A DNA stretch of 64,000 nucleotides from Bog-950 sp035299425 (lineage in GTDB: Bacteria > Bacteroidota > Bacteroidia > Chitinophagales > LD1), in NCBI GenBank assembly GCA_035299425.1, contig DATGWP010000160.1, forward strand, positions 1 through 64,000, written 5' to 3'. Under the pieces are notes generated by a model, which did not search any database, had not been told where the DNA came from, and saw nothing but the letters and a program-made list of their open reading frames with translations. The translations under genes were made by a program, and so were the position numbers. Positions 1-9,071 of this stretch are shown here, piece by piece; the first letter of the stretch is position 1, and every line of letters begins with the position of its first letter.

Positions 1-3000
1 GTGGCGGAAGCGGCGGCACAGGTGCCGATGTGGGCGCAGCGGGAGGCTCAGGCATAGTTATAATAAAATGGATAGATGGTGAATGGACCAGCAGCAACAC
101 AGCTGTTGCTACCGTAAACGCATCTACCGGTGTAGTAACCGGTGTAGCCCCCGGCACTGCCGACATAACTTATACAGTAAAAAAAGATGGCATCTGTCCG
201 GCAAGTGTAAGCAAAACAATTACCATATATGGTACACCGGTTAATATTACACCTACCGCCCAGGCTACCCCCATTTGTCCGGGCACAGGCACCAACATTC
301 AGATAGCCAATGCCGAAGTGGGAATAGAATATCAATTGCGCAATAATGCAGGCAATATACCTGTAGGTAGCCCGGTAACCCCTTCGGGACCTAACACAAC
401 TATTAGTTTGCCCACAGGAAACCTGAGCACAGCTACTACATTCAATGTATTAGCCACGCGCACCGGTACTACCTGTGCTACACAGTTATCACCTACGGTT
501 ACAGTGAATCTAAAAACGAATTCTACAACCCCAACTACTACCACTGCAACACCGGCAGCCGTAGCACCGGGTAGCAGCAGCACGCTTAATGTAAGCGGTG
601 GCGTAGCGGGCACAGGTGCGGCTTTTAAATGGTATACCGGCAGCTGCGGAGGAACCACAGCAGGCACAGGCGCGAGTATTAGCGTAAGCCCTGCAACAAC
701 CACCACCTATTATGTGCGCCGCGAAGATGATTGCGGTATTACAAGTTGTATTACCATACCGGTTACTGTTTCGCTGCCTACCTGCGCCACGGTATATGTT
801 TCGGCTACAGGCAACGACAACTACAATGGCTCTGCCGATTACCCCTATGCTACACTTGGCAAAGCATTGGCTAATATGAATGGTGGCAACCGCGTAATTA
901 TGGCAGCGGGTAATTACACCATAGATCAACGAATTGATATACCCGCAGGTGTAATTATAGAAGGTGGATATAATGCTGCAGCTAACTGGAAAAAAACAAG
1001 TACCGGTGGCACTAACATTACGTTTACAGCCAATACCGGCGGCACCAACCCAACGGTTACCCAATATGATAATGATACACGGCATTTAATTGGCTTTTCG
1101 GCTACTACCGATAACTGGACCTTGCAGGACCTGAATGTAACCACGGCCGCTGTTACCGGTACAGCTACGAATGGCCCCGGCAGCAGTAATTACGCGCTAT
1201 GGATAAGCGGTGCCGACAATTATAATGTAATACGATGCCAGTTTACAGCAGGTGCCGCAAGTGATGGAGCAGATGGCACAGGATTTGAAAATAACGGCGG
1301 AAACGGTGGCACGCCCGGCGGAAGTGGTGGTGCCGGTAAAGGAGGCGACTTTGTAAATACGGTCACTTCCAATCGTGGTTTAGCTGGTAATGCAGGTTCC
1401 CCTGGTAGCGATCCGGGTGTACCGGGTACCGGTGGTGGCGCAGGCTCTGCGGGCACACAAACAGGCACCGTAAATGGTGGCTGTACCTCAGGACAAAGTG
1501 GCCCCGATGGGAACTCCGGTGGTAATGGTACCGCTGGTAAAGCCTGGGGACCAGGCAATCGCCCTACCGCAGTAGCCCCTACCAATGCAAGTTTTTATGT
1601 TACAGCGCCGCAGGCCACCAGTGGTGGTGGCGGTGGTGGTGGTGGTTCCGGTAGCGGTGGTGGCGGCAATAGTGCTGGTTCTTCTGGTGCGTTTTGCATT
1701 AATTGTAGCGGGCAGAATGGCGGAAATGGTGGCGGTGGCGGCAAAGGCGGCGGCGGCGGTAAAGGTGGCTTTGGGGGTGGTGGCTCATTTGCAATCTGGC
1801 AGTATAACAGCACCGGTGCAACTATAACACAAACTTCAGCTACAGTACCGGGAACGGTTGCACAGGGAGGCGATGGAGGAAGCGGCGAAACGGCACCTAA
1901 CACAGGACTTAATGTTGGCAAAACCAATGGACAAGGCCCTAACACCTGTATAGGTGGCAATAATACCAGGGGTGGCAATGGTGGTAATGGTGGTAACGGT
2001 GGCGCAGGCGGCCGCGGCCGCGATGGAGCCAATGGTGTAAACGCAGCTTTGGTAACCAATGGAGTAGCAGGCACATTAACCGTAAGTACACCTTCTTCCC
2101 CTACAGTTGAAATACTATACAACAACTGCAAGCCATGCATCAACAGCGAGATTACTGTAACCAAAGCTTCTGGCACATGGGCATTGCCAACCGGCCTGAA
2201 TTGGGTAAATGACCAAACAGCAACAACGCAGTCATTCAACACAAACTCTGCATCGGTTAAAATGTATTCTACCAGTGTAAGTACATCGTATAACCTTGCC
2301 AGTCCTTTAGCTTTCGATGGATTTATAACAACTACTGCCGATAACCGTACGGCTCCTACCCTATCGGCTATAAGTAATGTGTGCGTGGGCACAGCGGCAC
2401 TCATTAACTGCACACCTACCAACTGGAGCGGTGGCAGCCCTGTGCAACATGAGTGGAGTGTATTTACTACCGATGCCAATGCACCGGTACTATCTTCAAC
2501 TGCGGCCAGCCTTGTAAATTTCAATGCTTCATCGCTGGCAGTGGGCACTTATAATTTGCGCTACCGCGTAAAAGACCAATGCTGCGGATGGAGCGTACCT
2601 GCTTATACAACATTTACTATTACTCCATGCGATAATACCTGGATAGGCACCACCAGCGATTGGGCCGACCCTGCCAACTGGAGCTTGGGCATTGTGCCAT
2701 CGGCCTGCGACCCAAGTAAAGCGGTGGTAGTAAACGCCGGTGCCTCGCCGGTAGTATCTGCCAATGCAGATGCCGGCACTGTAGAGGTAACCAACAGCAC
2801 ACAAATAACTATTGATAATGGCGTAAGCCTTTCGGTATGCGGCGACTGGATAGGTGCAGCAACTAACCAGGCTGCAATTGCCGGAGATGGCACCCTTATA
2901 ATGAGCGGGGGCACAAACCAGGTAATAAGCGGCAAAACACAATTTCAGACATTGCACATAGATAAAGCTAGTGCCGCGGTTACCATGCAGGCAGGTAGTA

Positions 3001-4988
3001 CCGTAGACGTATACAAGGCGCTTGAACTGGCCAGTGGCAATTTTATTACAGGGCCGGGCACGCTTACCTTAAAAAGCACGGCCACATCTCACGCTATTTT
3101 TAATGATTTTGGAGTACCCTATGGTTCTTACTACGGCACCTTTTCCGGTACTATTAAAGAAGAACGCTATTATGAAGCCCCTAGCGCCAATAGTTACAAC
3201 CAGCACTACATGGGTAGCCCGGTAAGCAATGCCGACCTGGCCCAATTTGGTGCCGGTGGCAGCTCGGGCGCAGTAACACCTACTGCTAACTGCGATGAAA
3301 CACAATTAAGCCAGTACTCAGTTTACGGCAATGTATTTAGTTATAACCAGGCCAACGGCAGCACTTGCGCAATGGCAGGCTGGTATGTAGAGGCAGCAGG
3401 CAATACTGCACAGGCTGGAAAAGGCTACTCTGTAGCCAAAACAGGTGCAGGAACATTAACTGTAACCGGTACACCCAACACGGCCGCCAGCTATACACAA
3501 ACCGGTTTGATTAATAGCGGCTGGAGTAATACCAGCCTGCAAAACCATACCTATGTAGCCGGCTGGCAGTTGGTATCTAATCCATATAATGCCACACTTG
3601 ATCTAACAGGCCTGGCGGCACAACCCGGTTTTGATGCACAGATAAAGGTATGGGTAACGCACGGCCCGGGCGCAGGTAGCTACCAGGATGCAACGGTTAT
3701 AGCGCCTTTCCAGGCTTTCTTTATAAAAAAGAACGGCAACCCCGGCAGCACATATACTATTGATGGCGCTAAGCGTGTGGTAACCCCGCAAACATTCCAG
3801 TTGCAAAACAACGATGAGCAACTGACTATAACTGCTACTAACAATAATACCACGCTCACCGATGTTACTACGGTGGCCTTCAACAGTGATGCCACTACAC
3901 AATTTGATGTAGACTACGATGCCAATAAACTATCGGGTAACCTGAGCCGCCACAATTTGTACACCTTAAACAACGGAAGCTGGATGAGTAAAAACATATT
4001 GCATTCTATTTCAGAAACAAGCATGGTGGATGTTGGCCTGGAGCCCGGTGTAAGCGGCGACTATACCTTTACGTTTGATGGCTTAAGCAGTTTTGACCCT
4101 ACCAGCTACATTACGCTTGAAGATAAAAAGCTGGCCACCTTTTATGATGTAAGAACCGGCAACTATAACTTTACCGCCGATGCTGCCGATAACCGCGATA
4201 GGTTTGTATTGCACTTTACACCAAAGGCAGAAGTAGCCATTACCGACCAGGTATGCGAAACTGGCGGCGTTATAAATATTACCCAGCCGGGTACAGCTAA
4301 CTGGTACTACACCCTAACCGACAATAACAACGCGGTGATAGATAGCGGCAGCCTTAACAGCAGCAGTAGTATAACTGCCACTGTACCTATGGGTACTTAT
4401 TTCTTAAACCTGGTTGACAGCAATAACTACTCGATAGTAAAAACCATAACTGTAGGCGGCACACAGCCAGATGCTGCGGTATTTACCCCATCATCGGCTA
4501 CTGCCGAAACTACCGATGACATTACCTTTACCAGTACCACTGCTAACGCAGCCGGCTACAGCTGGGATTTTGGCGATGGCACCATAGTTAACACCCAACT
4601 GGCTACCGTTACCCACCAATACCAGGTGGCGGGCAGTTATACAGTTACACTAACAGTTACCAATGTATACGGATGCCATTCAACTACCACGCAAGTAGTT
4701 ACAGTAACCCAAAAGGTTATCATCAGTGGATTAACAACTGTACCCCAACAATCTCCTATTTCTGTATGGAGTAATGAGAATATGGTGTATGTAGATTTCA
4801 GGCAGTTGGCCCAAACAGATGCTACCATTGAAATTTATAATACACTGGGCCAGCAGTTGGTAAATGAACGATACGGTAGAAGCACCATTTACACCAAACA
4901 TCTTGAAATTGGTGAAGCTGCATATATCATGATACGTGTAACCAATGGTGAATTGGTTACCGCCAAAAAACTTTTTTTAGCCAAATAG
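1..4988 (+). CDS. Giant secreted glycine-rich T9SS cargo protein (5' partial)
   Basis: The reading frame is open from base 3 with no start and a Gly/Ser-rich stretch, so the gene begins left of the window; a GTG at 30 is internal. In order it shows an Ig-like segment, a parallel beta-helix (DUF1565-like) start near nt 780-960 (VYVSATGNDNYNGSADYPYA), a very glycine-rich block (about nt 1270-2060, long GGNGG/GGGGG runs), further beta-sandwich repeats, a PKD domain near nt 4460-4710 (YSWDFGDGT), and a C-terminal T9SS type A-like sorting domain (IEIYNTLGQQL to the terminal Lys). Such C-terminal domains direct export across the outer membrane and surface attachment by T9SS. The glycine-rich part suggests a surface or matrix structural role; that is inference. 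A strong hairpin terminator follows. Confidence 0.85.
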   Translation, partial: GGSGGTGADVGAAGGSGIVIIKWIDGEWTSSNTAVATVNASTGVVTGVAPGTADITYTVKKDGICPASVSKTITIYGTPVNITPTAQATPICPGTGTNIQIANAEVGIEYQLRNNAGNIPVGSPVTPSGPNTTISLPTGNLSTATTFNVLATRTGTTCATQLSPTVTVNLKTNSTTPTTTTATPAAVAPGSSSTLNVSGGVAGTGAAFKWYTGSCGGTTAGTGASISVSPATTTTYYVRREDDCGITSCITIPVTVSLPTCATVYVSATGNDNYNGSADYPYATLGKALANMNGGNRVIMAAGNYTIDQRIDIPAGVIIEGGYNAAANWKKTSTGGTNITFTANTGGTNPTVTQYDNDTRHLIGFSATTDNWTLQDLNVTTAAVTGTATNGPGSSNYALWISGADNYNVIRCQFTAGAASDGADGTGFENNGGNGGTPGGSGGAGKGGDFVNTVTSNRGLAGNAGSPGSDPGVPGTGGGAGSAGTQTGTVNGGCTSGQSGPDGNSGGNGTAGKAWGPGNRPTAVAPTNASFYVTAPQATSGGGGGGGGSGSGGGGNSAGSSGAFCINCSGQNGGNGGGGGKGGGGGKGGFGGGGSFAIWQYNSTGATITQTSATVPGTVAQGGDGGSGETAPNTGLNVGKTNGQGPNTCIGGNNTRGGNGGNGGNGGAGGRGRDGANGVNAALVTNGVAGTLTVSTPSSPTVEILYNNCKPCINSEITVTKASGTWALPTGLNWVNDQTATTQSFNTNSASVKMYSTSVSTSYNLASPLAFDGFITTTADNRTAPTLSAISNVCVGTAALINCTPTNWSGGSPVQHEWSVFTTDANAPVLSSTAASLVNFNASSLAVGTYNLRYRVKDQCCGWSVPAYTTFTITPCDNTWIGTTSDWADPANWSLGIVPSACDPSKAVVVNAGASPVVSANADAGTVEVTNSTQITIDNGVSLSVCGDWIGAATNQAAIAGDGTLIMSGGTNQVISGKTQFQTLHIDKASAAVTMQAGSTVDVYKALELASGNFITGPGTLTLKSTATSHAIFNDFGVPYGSYYGTFSGTIKEERYYEAPSANSYNQHYMGSPVSNADLAQFGAGGSSGAVTPTANCDETQLSQYSVYGNVFSYNQANGSTCAMAGWYVEAAGNTAQAGKGYSVAKTGAGTLTVTGTPNTAASYTQTGLINSGWSNTSLQNHTYVAGWQLVSNPYNATLDLTGLAAQPGFDAQIKVWVTHGPGAGSYQDATVIAPFQAFFIKKNGNPGSTYTIDGAKRVVTPQTFQLQNNDEQLTITATNNNTTLTDVTTVAFNSDATTQFDVDYDANKLSGNLSRHNLYTLNNGSWMSKNILHSISETSMVDVGLEPGVSGDYTFTFDGLSSFDPTSYITLEDKKLATFYDVRTGNYNFTADAADNRDRFVLHFTPKAEVAITDQVCETGGVINITQPGTANWYYTLTDNNNAVIDSGSLNSSSSITATVPMGTYFLNLVDSNNYSIVKTITVGGTQPDAAVFTPSSATAETTDDITFTSTTANAAGYSWDFGDGTIVNTQLATVTHQYQVAGSYTVTLTVTNVYGCHSTTTQVVTVTQKVIISGLTTVPQQSPISVWSNENMVYVDFRQLAQTDATIEIYNTLGQQLVNERYGRSTIYTKHLEIGEAAYIMIRVTNGELVTAKKLFLAK

Positions 4989-4993
4989 GTTCT

Positions 4994-5034
4994 AAGGGGC
5001 ACTTCTGGGTTAGGGCCAGAGGTTGCCCCTTTTG
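4994..5034 (+). terminator. Intrinsic terminator after the giant T9SS cargo gene
   Basis: The stem pairs GGGGCA-cTTCTGG with CCAGA-GGtTGCCCC around a GTTAGGG loop and is followed by TTTT. It lies 6 nt after the stop codon. Confidence 0.75.
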
Positions 5035-5060
5035 CCAAACAGGCTAAATCCTGTCAAATA

Positions 5061-5091
5061 TTTGGGTTTTTATTAAAATACCCTACCTTTG
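5061..5091 (+). promoter_or_regulatory. Bacteroidota housekeeping promoter for the beta-helix gene
   Basis: TTTG at 5061-5064, exactly 19 nt, then TACCTTTG at 5084-5091. This is a full match to the Bacteroidota primary-sigma consensus TTTG-N19-TAnnTTTG. The start would be near 5095, giving a leader of about 140 nt before the ATG at 5238. Confidence 0.7.
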
Positions 5092-5115
5092 GTCTCAGGA
5101 CACATTTTAAAGTAA

Positions 5116-5156
5116 TTGAAAATCAAAGACTTGTAAGTTACAAGTCAGATTTTTGA
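5116..5156 (+). other. Stable hairpin in the 5' leader of the beta-helix gene
   Basis: GACTTGTAA (5128-5136) and TTACAAGTC (5138-5146) form a perfect 9-bp palindrome around one G. Flanking AAAATC and GATTTT can extend it, and a T run follows. It sits between the promoter and the start codon, so it may be an operator, an mRNA-stabilising hairpin or an attenuator-like terminator. Sequence alone does not decide. Confidence 0.5.
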
Positions 5157-5237
5157 AACTTTTTTAGGCTAAAGCCTTGACAAATTTTTACTGGCACACT
5201 ATTTTATAGATATAAATAAGCACTTAAAAATATAGAC

Positions 5238-6428
5238 ATGAACAAGCTTCTTACAACTTTTGCAAGTATCGCCTTATCCCTGAGCAGCTTTGCTGCAGGC
5301 GACTGCCCTGCCCTTTCTGGTGAATTCACCATCGGCAAAGGAGAAACAGCAGATTTCTCTACATTAACCGATGCTGCCAATGCGCTTAAGTGCGGTGGTG
5401 TTTCGGGTCCTGTAACATTCCTTTTAGAAGATGGCACCTACAACGAAAAGCTGGTTCTTTCTTCTATTCCAGGCACCTCTTCTTTCAATACGGTAACCTT
5501 CGAATCTAAATCGGGTAACAATACAGACGCTATCATCAGCTACGGAAGCGGCGACGCTACGGTAGTGTTAAACGGTGTAGCTTACGTTAACTTCGAAAAC
5601 ATAACCGTAGACCACAAGTCAGCTACTTATGGTAGCAGTATGCGCGTAGACGGCAAATCGAACAACCTGCAATTTAAAGGTGTAGTATTTGAAGGCGTAG
5701 AAATTAACCGCGCCAATGCCAACAGCGCCACTGTATACTTCACGTCTACAGCACCTAAGTCTGATATCGCTTTTGAAGATTGCGAAATAAACAACGGCAG
5801 CACCGGCATTACCAAAGGCGGCATGAACGCCGATGAAATGGATACCAAAACATCTATCACCGGCACTCTTTTCTTCAACCAGTTTGAAAAAGGCCTGGCG
5901 CTTACCAATGAAGATGCACCGGTAATTACCAATAACGTAGTAAGCACCCTTTCTACACACACTTCGTTCCGCGCTATCGACCTTGATAACGTAGCTAACA
6001 ACGTAATTATCAGCAATAACATTGTAAACGCTGCCAACGGTTCTTATGGCCTGGCTATGAATAACTGCAATGCACAGGCTACCAACCTTGGTCAAATAAA
6101 CAACAACTCGATAGCAGTAGGCGGCAACAGCGAAAGCTACGGCATCTACTTATCAGGCTCGTCAGATAACCAGGTGCTTAACTTTAACCGTGTAAAATTG
6201 ACCATCAATGGCAAGCAATCGTCTACACAGGCTTATTACAGAAATGCAGGTTCGGGCAACAATATCAACATGATGAACAACATTTTCTACGATTTGAACA
6301 CAGGTGGTTACACCATACTGGGCAACACTTACAAAGATTACTTTAACCAATTACCGGCACAAAGCAATCCTGCCCTTTCGGTTTCGTCTAACGGGTTAAT
6401 GATTGAAAAAGTATCTCCAATAAAATAA
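5238..6428 (+). CDS. Secreted right-handed parallel beta-helix protein
   Basis: A 396-aa protein with an N-terminal Sec signal peptide (MNKLLTTFASIALSLSSFAA, cleavage near AAG). The rest is built of short repeats rich in Asn and Gly with a regular pattern of N-x-I/V-x-N-N turns (for example ITNNVVS, IISNNIV, INNNSIAV), typical of right-handed parallel beta-helix proteins (NosD/pectate-lyase-like fold). It begins with a TLTDAANAL motif often seen before such helices. No T9SS sorting domain is visible at the C-terminus, so periplasmic location or another anchoring is possible. It is monocistronic: own promoter upstream and a strong terminator downstream. Substrate unknown; no polysaccharide-lyase catalytic residues could be assigned. 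Confidence 0.7.
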   Translation: MNKLLTTFASIALSLSSFAAGDCPALSGEFTIGKGETADFSTLTDAANALKCGGVSGPVTFLLEDGTYNEKLVLSSIPGTSSFNTVTFESKSGNNTDAIISYGSGDATVVLNGVAYVNFENITVDHKSATYGSSMRVDGKSNNLQFKGVVFEGVEINRANANSATVYFTSTAPKSDIAFEDCEINNGSTGITKGGMNADEMDTKTSITGTLFFNQFEKGLALTNEDAPVITNNVVSTLSTHTSFRAIDLDNVANNVIISNNIVNAANGSYGLAMNNCNAQATNLGQINNNSIAVGGNSESYGIYLSGSSDNQVLNFNRVKLTINGKQSSTQAYYRNAGSGNNINMMNNIFYDLNTGGYTILGNTYKDYFNQLPAQSNPALSVSSNGLMIEKVSPIK

Positions 6429-6454
6429 TAGCTATAACTTACTAGTCACCTTTT

Positions 6455-6486
6455 ACGGCCCCGGTTAATATCGGGGCCGTTTTTAT
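6455..6486 (+). terminator. Intrinsic terminator after the beta-helix gene
   Basis: ACGGCCCCG and CGGGGCCGT form a perfect 9-bp GC-rich stem around TTAATAT, followed by five T. Confidence 0.9.
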
Positions 6487-6533
6487 TTCCAAAGTATTTG
6501 TATTTTTATTTGTCAGTTGCATTTTTTTGAACT

Positions 6534-7703
6534 GTGGAGGCGGGTAATTTCAAACTAAAAGAAAACCACGTGATAGGCCAGATAAGTGTACCCGAAAATG
6601 CCGATGTAACCCTGCTTAAAGGGTTATTAAAAGAGAGCGAGAACAGATTTAACCTGCTGGCAGATGCCTCACCCATAATGATATGGATGACCGATGAGCA
6701 TAACCAATGCTACTACTTCAACAAATCGTGGACAGATTTTACAGGCAGAAACGTGGCTGCCGAAGCTGGCACCGCCTGGTTACAGGGCGTACACCCCGAC
6801 GATTTAAAGCTGTTCAATACCCTGGAACCTATACTGGACCGTAAAGAAAAATACACCTTTGAATACCGCCTGCTGCGCCACGATGGACAGTACCGTTTTA
6901 TACACGAAATTGGCAACCCCCGCTTTTTGCCCGATGGCACTTTTGCAGGCTATATAGGCAGCTGTATAGATGTAACCGAAGCACGCGCAACCGAGGTTAT
7001 ATTAGCCAACCAGGCTAAAGAGCTAATGCGCTCTAACGAAGAACTGGAACAATTTGCCTACGTGGCATCGCACGATTTGCAGGAACCCCTGCGCATGATA
7101 CTTAGCTACGTGCAGCTGATTCAAAAAAATATTGACCAGGGCGATACCAAACGGGTGAACGAGTTTATTGCTTATGTAATAGAAGGCACCGGCCGCATGC
7201 AGGCCCTGATTAACGACCTGCTGCAGTTTTCGCGCGTAACCCGCAAAGGCAACCCCTTTGCCCAGGTAGACCTGAACGAAGTGCTCAAGATAGCCGTAAC
7301 GCACCTTACAGCGCGCATACAGGAGAATAATGCAGTGGTAAACATCAGCCCTATGCCTGTTATTATGGGAGATAGTTTTCAGTTAATCAGATTATTTCAA
7401 AACTTAATTGATAATGCCATTAAATTTAAAACGATAAGTACAAACCCTATTATAGATATTAACGTAAAAGAGAAAGAGGATGAATACGAATTTTCTGTAC
7501 GCGATAATGGAATAGGTATAGAAGATAAGTTCTACAATCGTATATTTGTGATATTCCAACGGCTTCATAACCGTAAAGATTATGAAGGCACCGGCATAGG
7601 ACTGGCTATTTGCAAAAAAATTGTAGAACGGCATGGAGGCGAAATTTGGGTAGAGTCGGAAAAGGATAAAGGGAGTACGTTTTATTTTACAATTAAAAAA
7701 TAA
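6534..7703 (+). CDS. PAS-domain sensor histidine kinase
   Basis: 389 aa, apparently cytosolic (no membrane segment). A PAS domain spans about residues 35-150 (RFNLLADASPIMIWMTD). The HisKA H-box FAYVASHDLQEPLRM puts the phospho-acceptor His at about residue 180. HATPase_c follows with N box (NLIDNAIKFK), G1 (DNGIGIEDKF) and G2 (GTGIGLAICKK). The VASHDLQEPLR type H-box is that of phytochrome-like kinases that partner with Rcp1-type single-domain receivers, and such a receiver is the next gene. An in-frame TGA lies just before, and the first plausible start is GTG at 6534; no ATG occurs before the PAS domain. It autophosphorylates and passes phosphate to the downstream receivers; the signal is unknown. 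Confidence 0.85.
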   Translation: MEAGNFKLKENHVIGQISVPENADVTLLKGLLKESENRFNLLADASPIMIWMTDEHNQCYYFNKSWTDFTGRNVAAEAGTAWLQGVHPDDLKLFNTLEPILDRKEKYTFEYRLLRHDGQYRFIHEIGNPRFLPDGTFAGYIGSCIDVTEARATEVILANQAKELMRSNEELEQFAYVASHDLQEPLRMILSYVQLIQKNIDQGDTKRVNEFIAYVIEGTGRMQALINDLLQFSRVTRKGNPFAQVDLNEVLKIAVTHLTARIQENNAVVNISPMPVIMGDSFQLIRLFQNLIDNAIKFKTISTNPIIDINVKEKEDEYEFSVRDNGIGIEDKFYNRIFVIFQRLHNRKDYEGTGIGLAICKKIVERHGGEIWVESEKDKGSTFYFTIKK

Positions 7704-7715
7704 TTGTTTTTGTAT

Positions 7716-8165
7716 ATGGATTTTTTGAAGAATAATAAAGAAAAACCAAGGGTATTGCTTGTAGAGGATAACCCCGGCGATATCCGCTTAACCCAGGAAG
7801 CGCTTAAAGAAAGCCAGATGGACATCCATTTGGATGTAGTATCGGATGGCGAACAGGCTATTGATTTTTTAATGAAGAAAGGCAAGTATGCCGATAGCAT
7901 TCGCCCCCATATTATATTGCTCGATTTGAATTTGCCCAAGAAAAACGGAATTGAAGTATTGAAGGAAATTAAGGCACACGATTCATTGCGCAAAATACCG
8001 GTAATAGTGCTTACCACTTCTGATGCCGACCATGATATTTCCAAGGCCTATTCACTAAATGCTAATTGCTACATTTTAAAACCGGTAGACTTTGATGATT
8101 TTGCCAAAGTGATACGGTTGATAGAAGTATATTGGTTTAATACCGTTCAACTACCACACGAATAA
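7716..8165 (+). CDS. Rcp1-like single-domain response regulator
   Basis: 149 aa, only a REC domain: acidic pocket VEDNPGD near residues 16-22, phospho-acceptor Asp about residue 70 in ILLDLNLPKKNG, Thr in VLTTSD and Lys in ILKPVD. The EDNPGD..L..EAL form is typical of the cyanobacterial Rcp1 family that receives phosphate from phytochrome-like kinases. The ATG at 7716 was chosen; in-frame TTG codons just upstream are less likely. It begins 12 nt after the kinase stop and ends 3 nt before the next gene, so the three genes form an operon. With no output domain it probably acts through protein contacts or as a phosphate shuttle to the next receiver. Confidence 0.85.
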   Translation: MDFLKNNKEKPRVLLVEDNPGDIRLTQEALKESQMDIHLDVVSDGEQAIDFLMKKGKYADSIRPHIILLDLNLPKKNGIEVLKEIKAHDSLRKIPVIVLTTSDADHDISKAYSLNANCYILKPVDFDDFAKVIRLIEVYWFNTVQLPHE

Positions 8166-8168
8166 CAT

Positions 8169-8915
8169 ATGTCGGCACAGGAACTAAAAGTTTTATTGAT
8201 TGAGGACAACCCCGGCGACGCATTTCTTATGAAATTCTATCTGGGCGAATCTACCTCGCCCCTGTTTCAGGTTTCGCATGCCGAAACAGTAAAAGCAGCG
8301 CTTGAACTATTAAGCGAAAATACATTCGACATTATTTTAAGTGATATGAACCTGCCCGATAGTTTTGGGGTAGATACTATCAAATCAATACTTTCAAAGT
8401 TTCCCGGCAACCTGGTAATAGTGCTTACCGGCCTTACCGACGAAGAAGTGGGCCTTGAAACTGTGCGCTACGGGGCACAGGATTTTTTAACCAAAGGCAA
8501 GTTCGATAGCAAAGTGCTTATATCATCGGTAATGTTTGCCTTTGAGCGCTTTAAACTTAATAAACAGATAGACAGCTTCACCAAGAAACTGGACGAAGAA
8601 AACTCTCGCTTAGATACCATACAAAAACTGCTGAACGTAGGTTATATAGAGTACGATATGAAATCAAAGAACGTTTTCAGGTCAGACTATACCCTTAAAA
8701 TTACCGGGCAAAACCCCGATATGAAGACTGAAAACATAGATGATGCTTTGGGCCGCGCAGAAGATACCGAAGCACTGAAGGCAGTGGTGCAAAAGGCCAT
8801 TGCCGAAGGTGGAACAGGAGAGTTTACCTACAAGCGTAAGGACAACGGCAAACAATTCCGTGTGCGTTACGAAGCCAAAGAAGGTAAGCTGTGCGGAGTG
8901 GTAGAGGCGGTATAG
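8169..8915 (+). CDS. Response regulator with C-terminal PAS-like domain
   Basis: 248 aa. The N-terminal REC domain (about 1-125) has the acidic pocket IEDNPGD, phospho-acceptor Asp at about residue 59 (IILSDMNLPD), Thr in VLTGL and Lys in FLTKGKF. A helical linker, likely coiled coil, follows (residues about 125-155), then a short PAS-like module (VGYIEYDMKSKNVFRSD to the end). There is no DNA-binding or GGDEF/HisKA output. It is the last gene of the kinase operon with a terminator after it, and may be a second phosphate target of the same kinase or an adaptor that senses a small ligand; both are inference. Confidence 0.75.
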   Translation: MSAQELKVLLIEDNPGDAFLMKFYLGESTSPLFQVSHAETVKAALELLSENTFDIILSDMNLPDSFGVDTIKSILSKFPGNLVIVLTGLTDEEVGLETVRYGAQDFLTKGKFDSKVLISSVMFAFERFKLNKQIDSFTKKLDEENSRLDTIQKLLNVGYIEYDMKSKNVFRSDYTLKITGQNPDMKTENIDDALGRAEDTEALKAVVQKAIAEGGTGEFTYKRKDNGKQFRVRYEAKEGKLCGVVEAV

Positions 8916-8956
8916 GATATTTTTCAATTGCCAAAAATTAATTTTCAAGCAATACT

Positions 8957-8984
8957 GAAAGCAGGCCGCAAGGCTTGCTTTTTG
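8957..8984 (+). terminator. Terminator of the two-component operon
   Basis: AGCAGGCC and GGCTTGCT pair over 8 bp (one G-T) around a GCAA tetraloop and are followed by TTTT. Confidence 0.85.
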
Positions 8985-9014
8985 CTTTAAATGAAATAGC
9001 CCATAGATCTGTGT

Positions 9015-9022
9015 TACTTTTG
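9015..9022 (+). promoter_or_regulatory. Possible -7 element upstream of the OmpA gene
   Basis: TACTTTTG matches TAnnTTTG, about 50 nt before the chosen ATG. No good TTTG lies 18-20 nt upstream, so support is partial. Confidence 0.35.
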
Positions 9023-9071
9023 AGATAAAAGCCGGTTATACTATTATAGGTTGAAGTTACGTTATTATACT

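Noticed and set aside
1270..2060. CRISPR-like or tandem-repeat array
   Set aside because: The repetition is codon-level GGT/GGC of a glycine-rich domain in frame; no constant repeat-spacer unit.
1595..2548. Long proline-rich open frame on the minus strand
   Set aside because: It mirrors the GGT/GGC codons of the glycine-rich T9SS cargo gene on the plus strand; no start signal or family.
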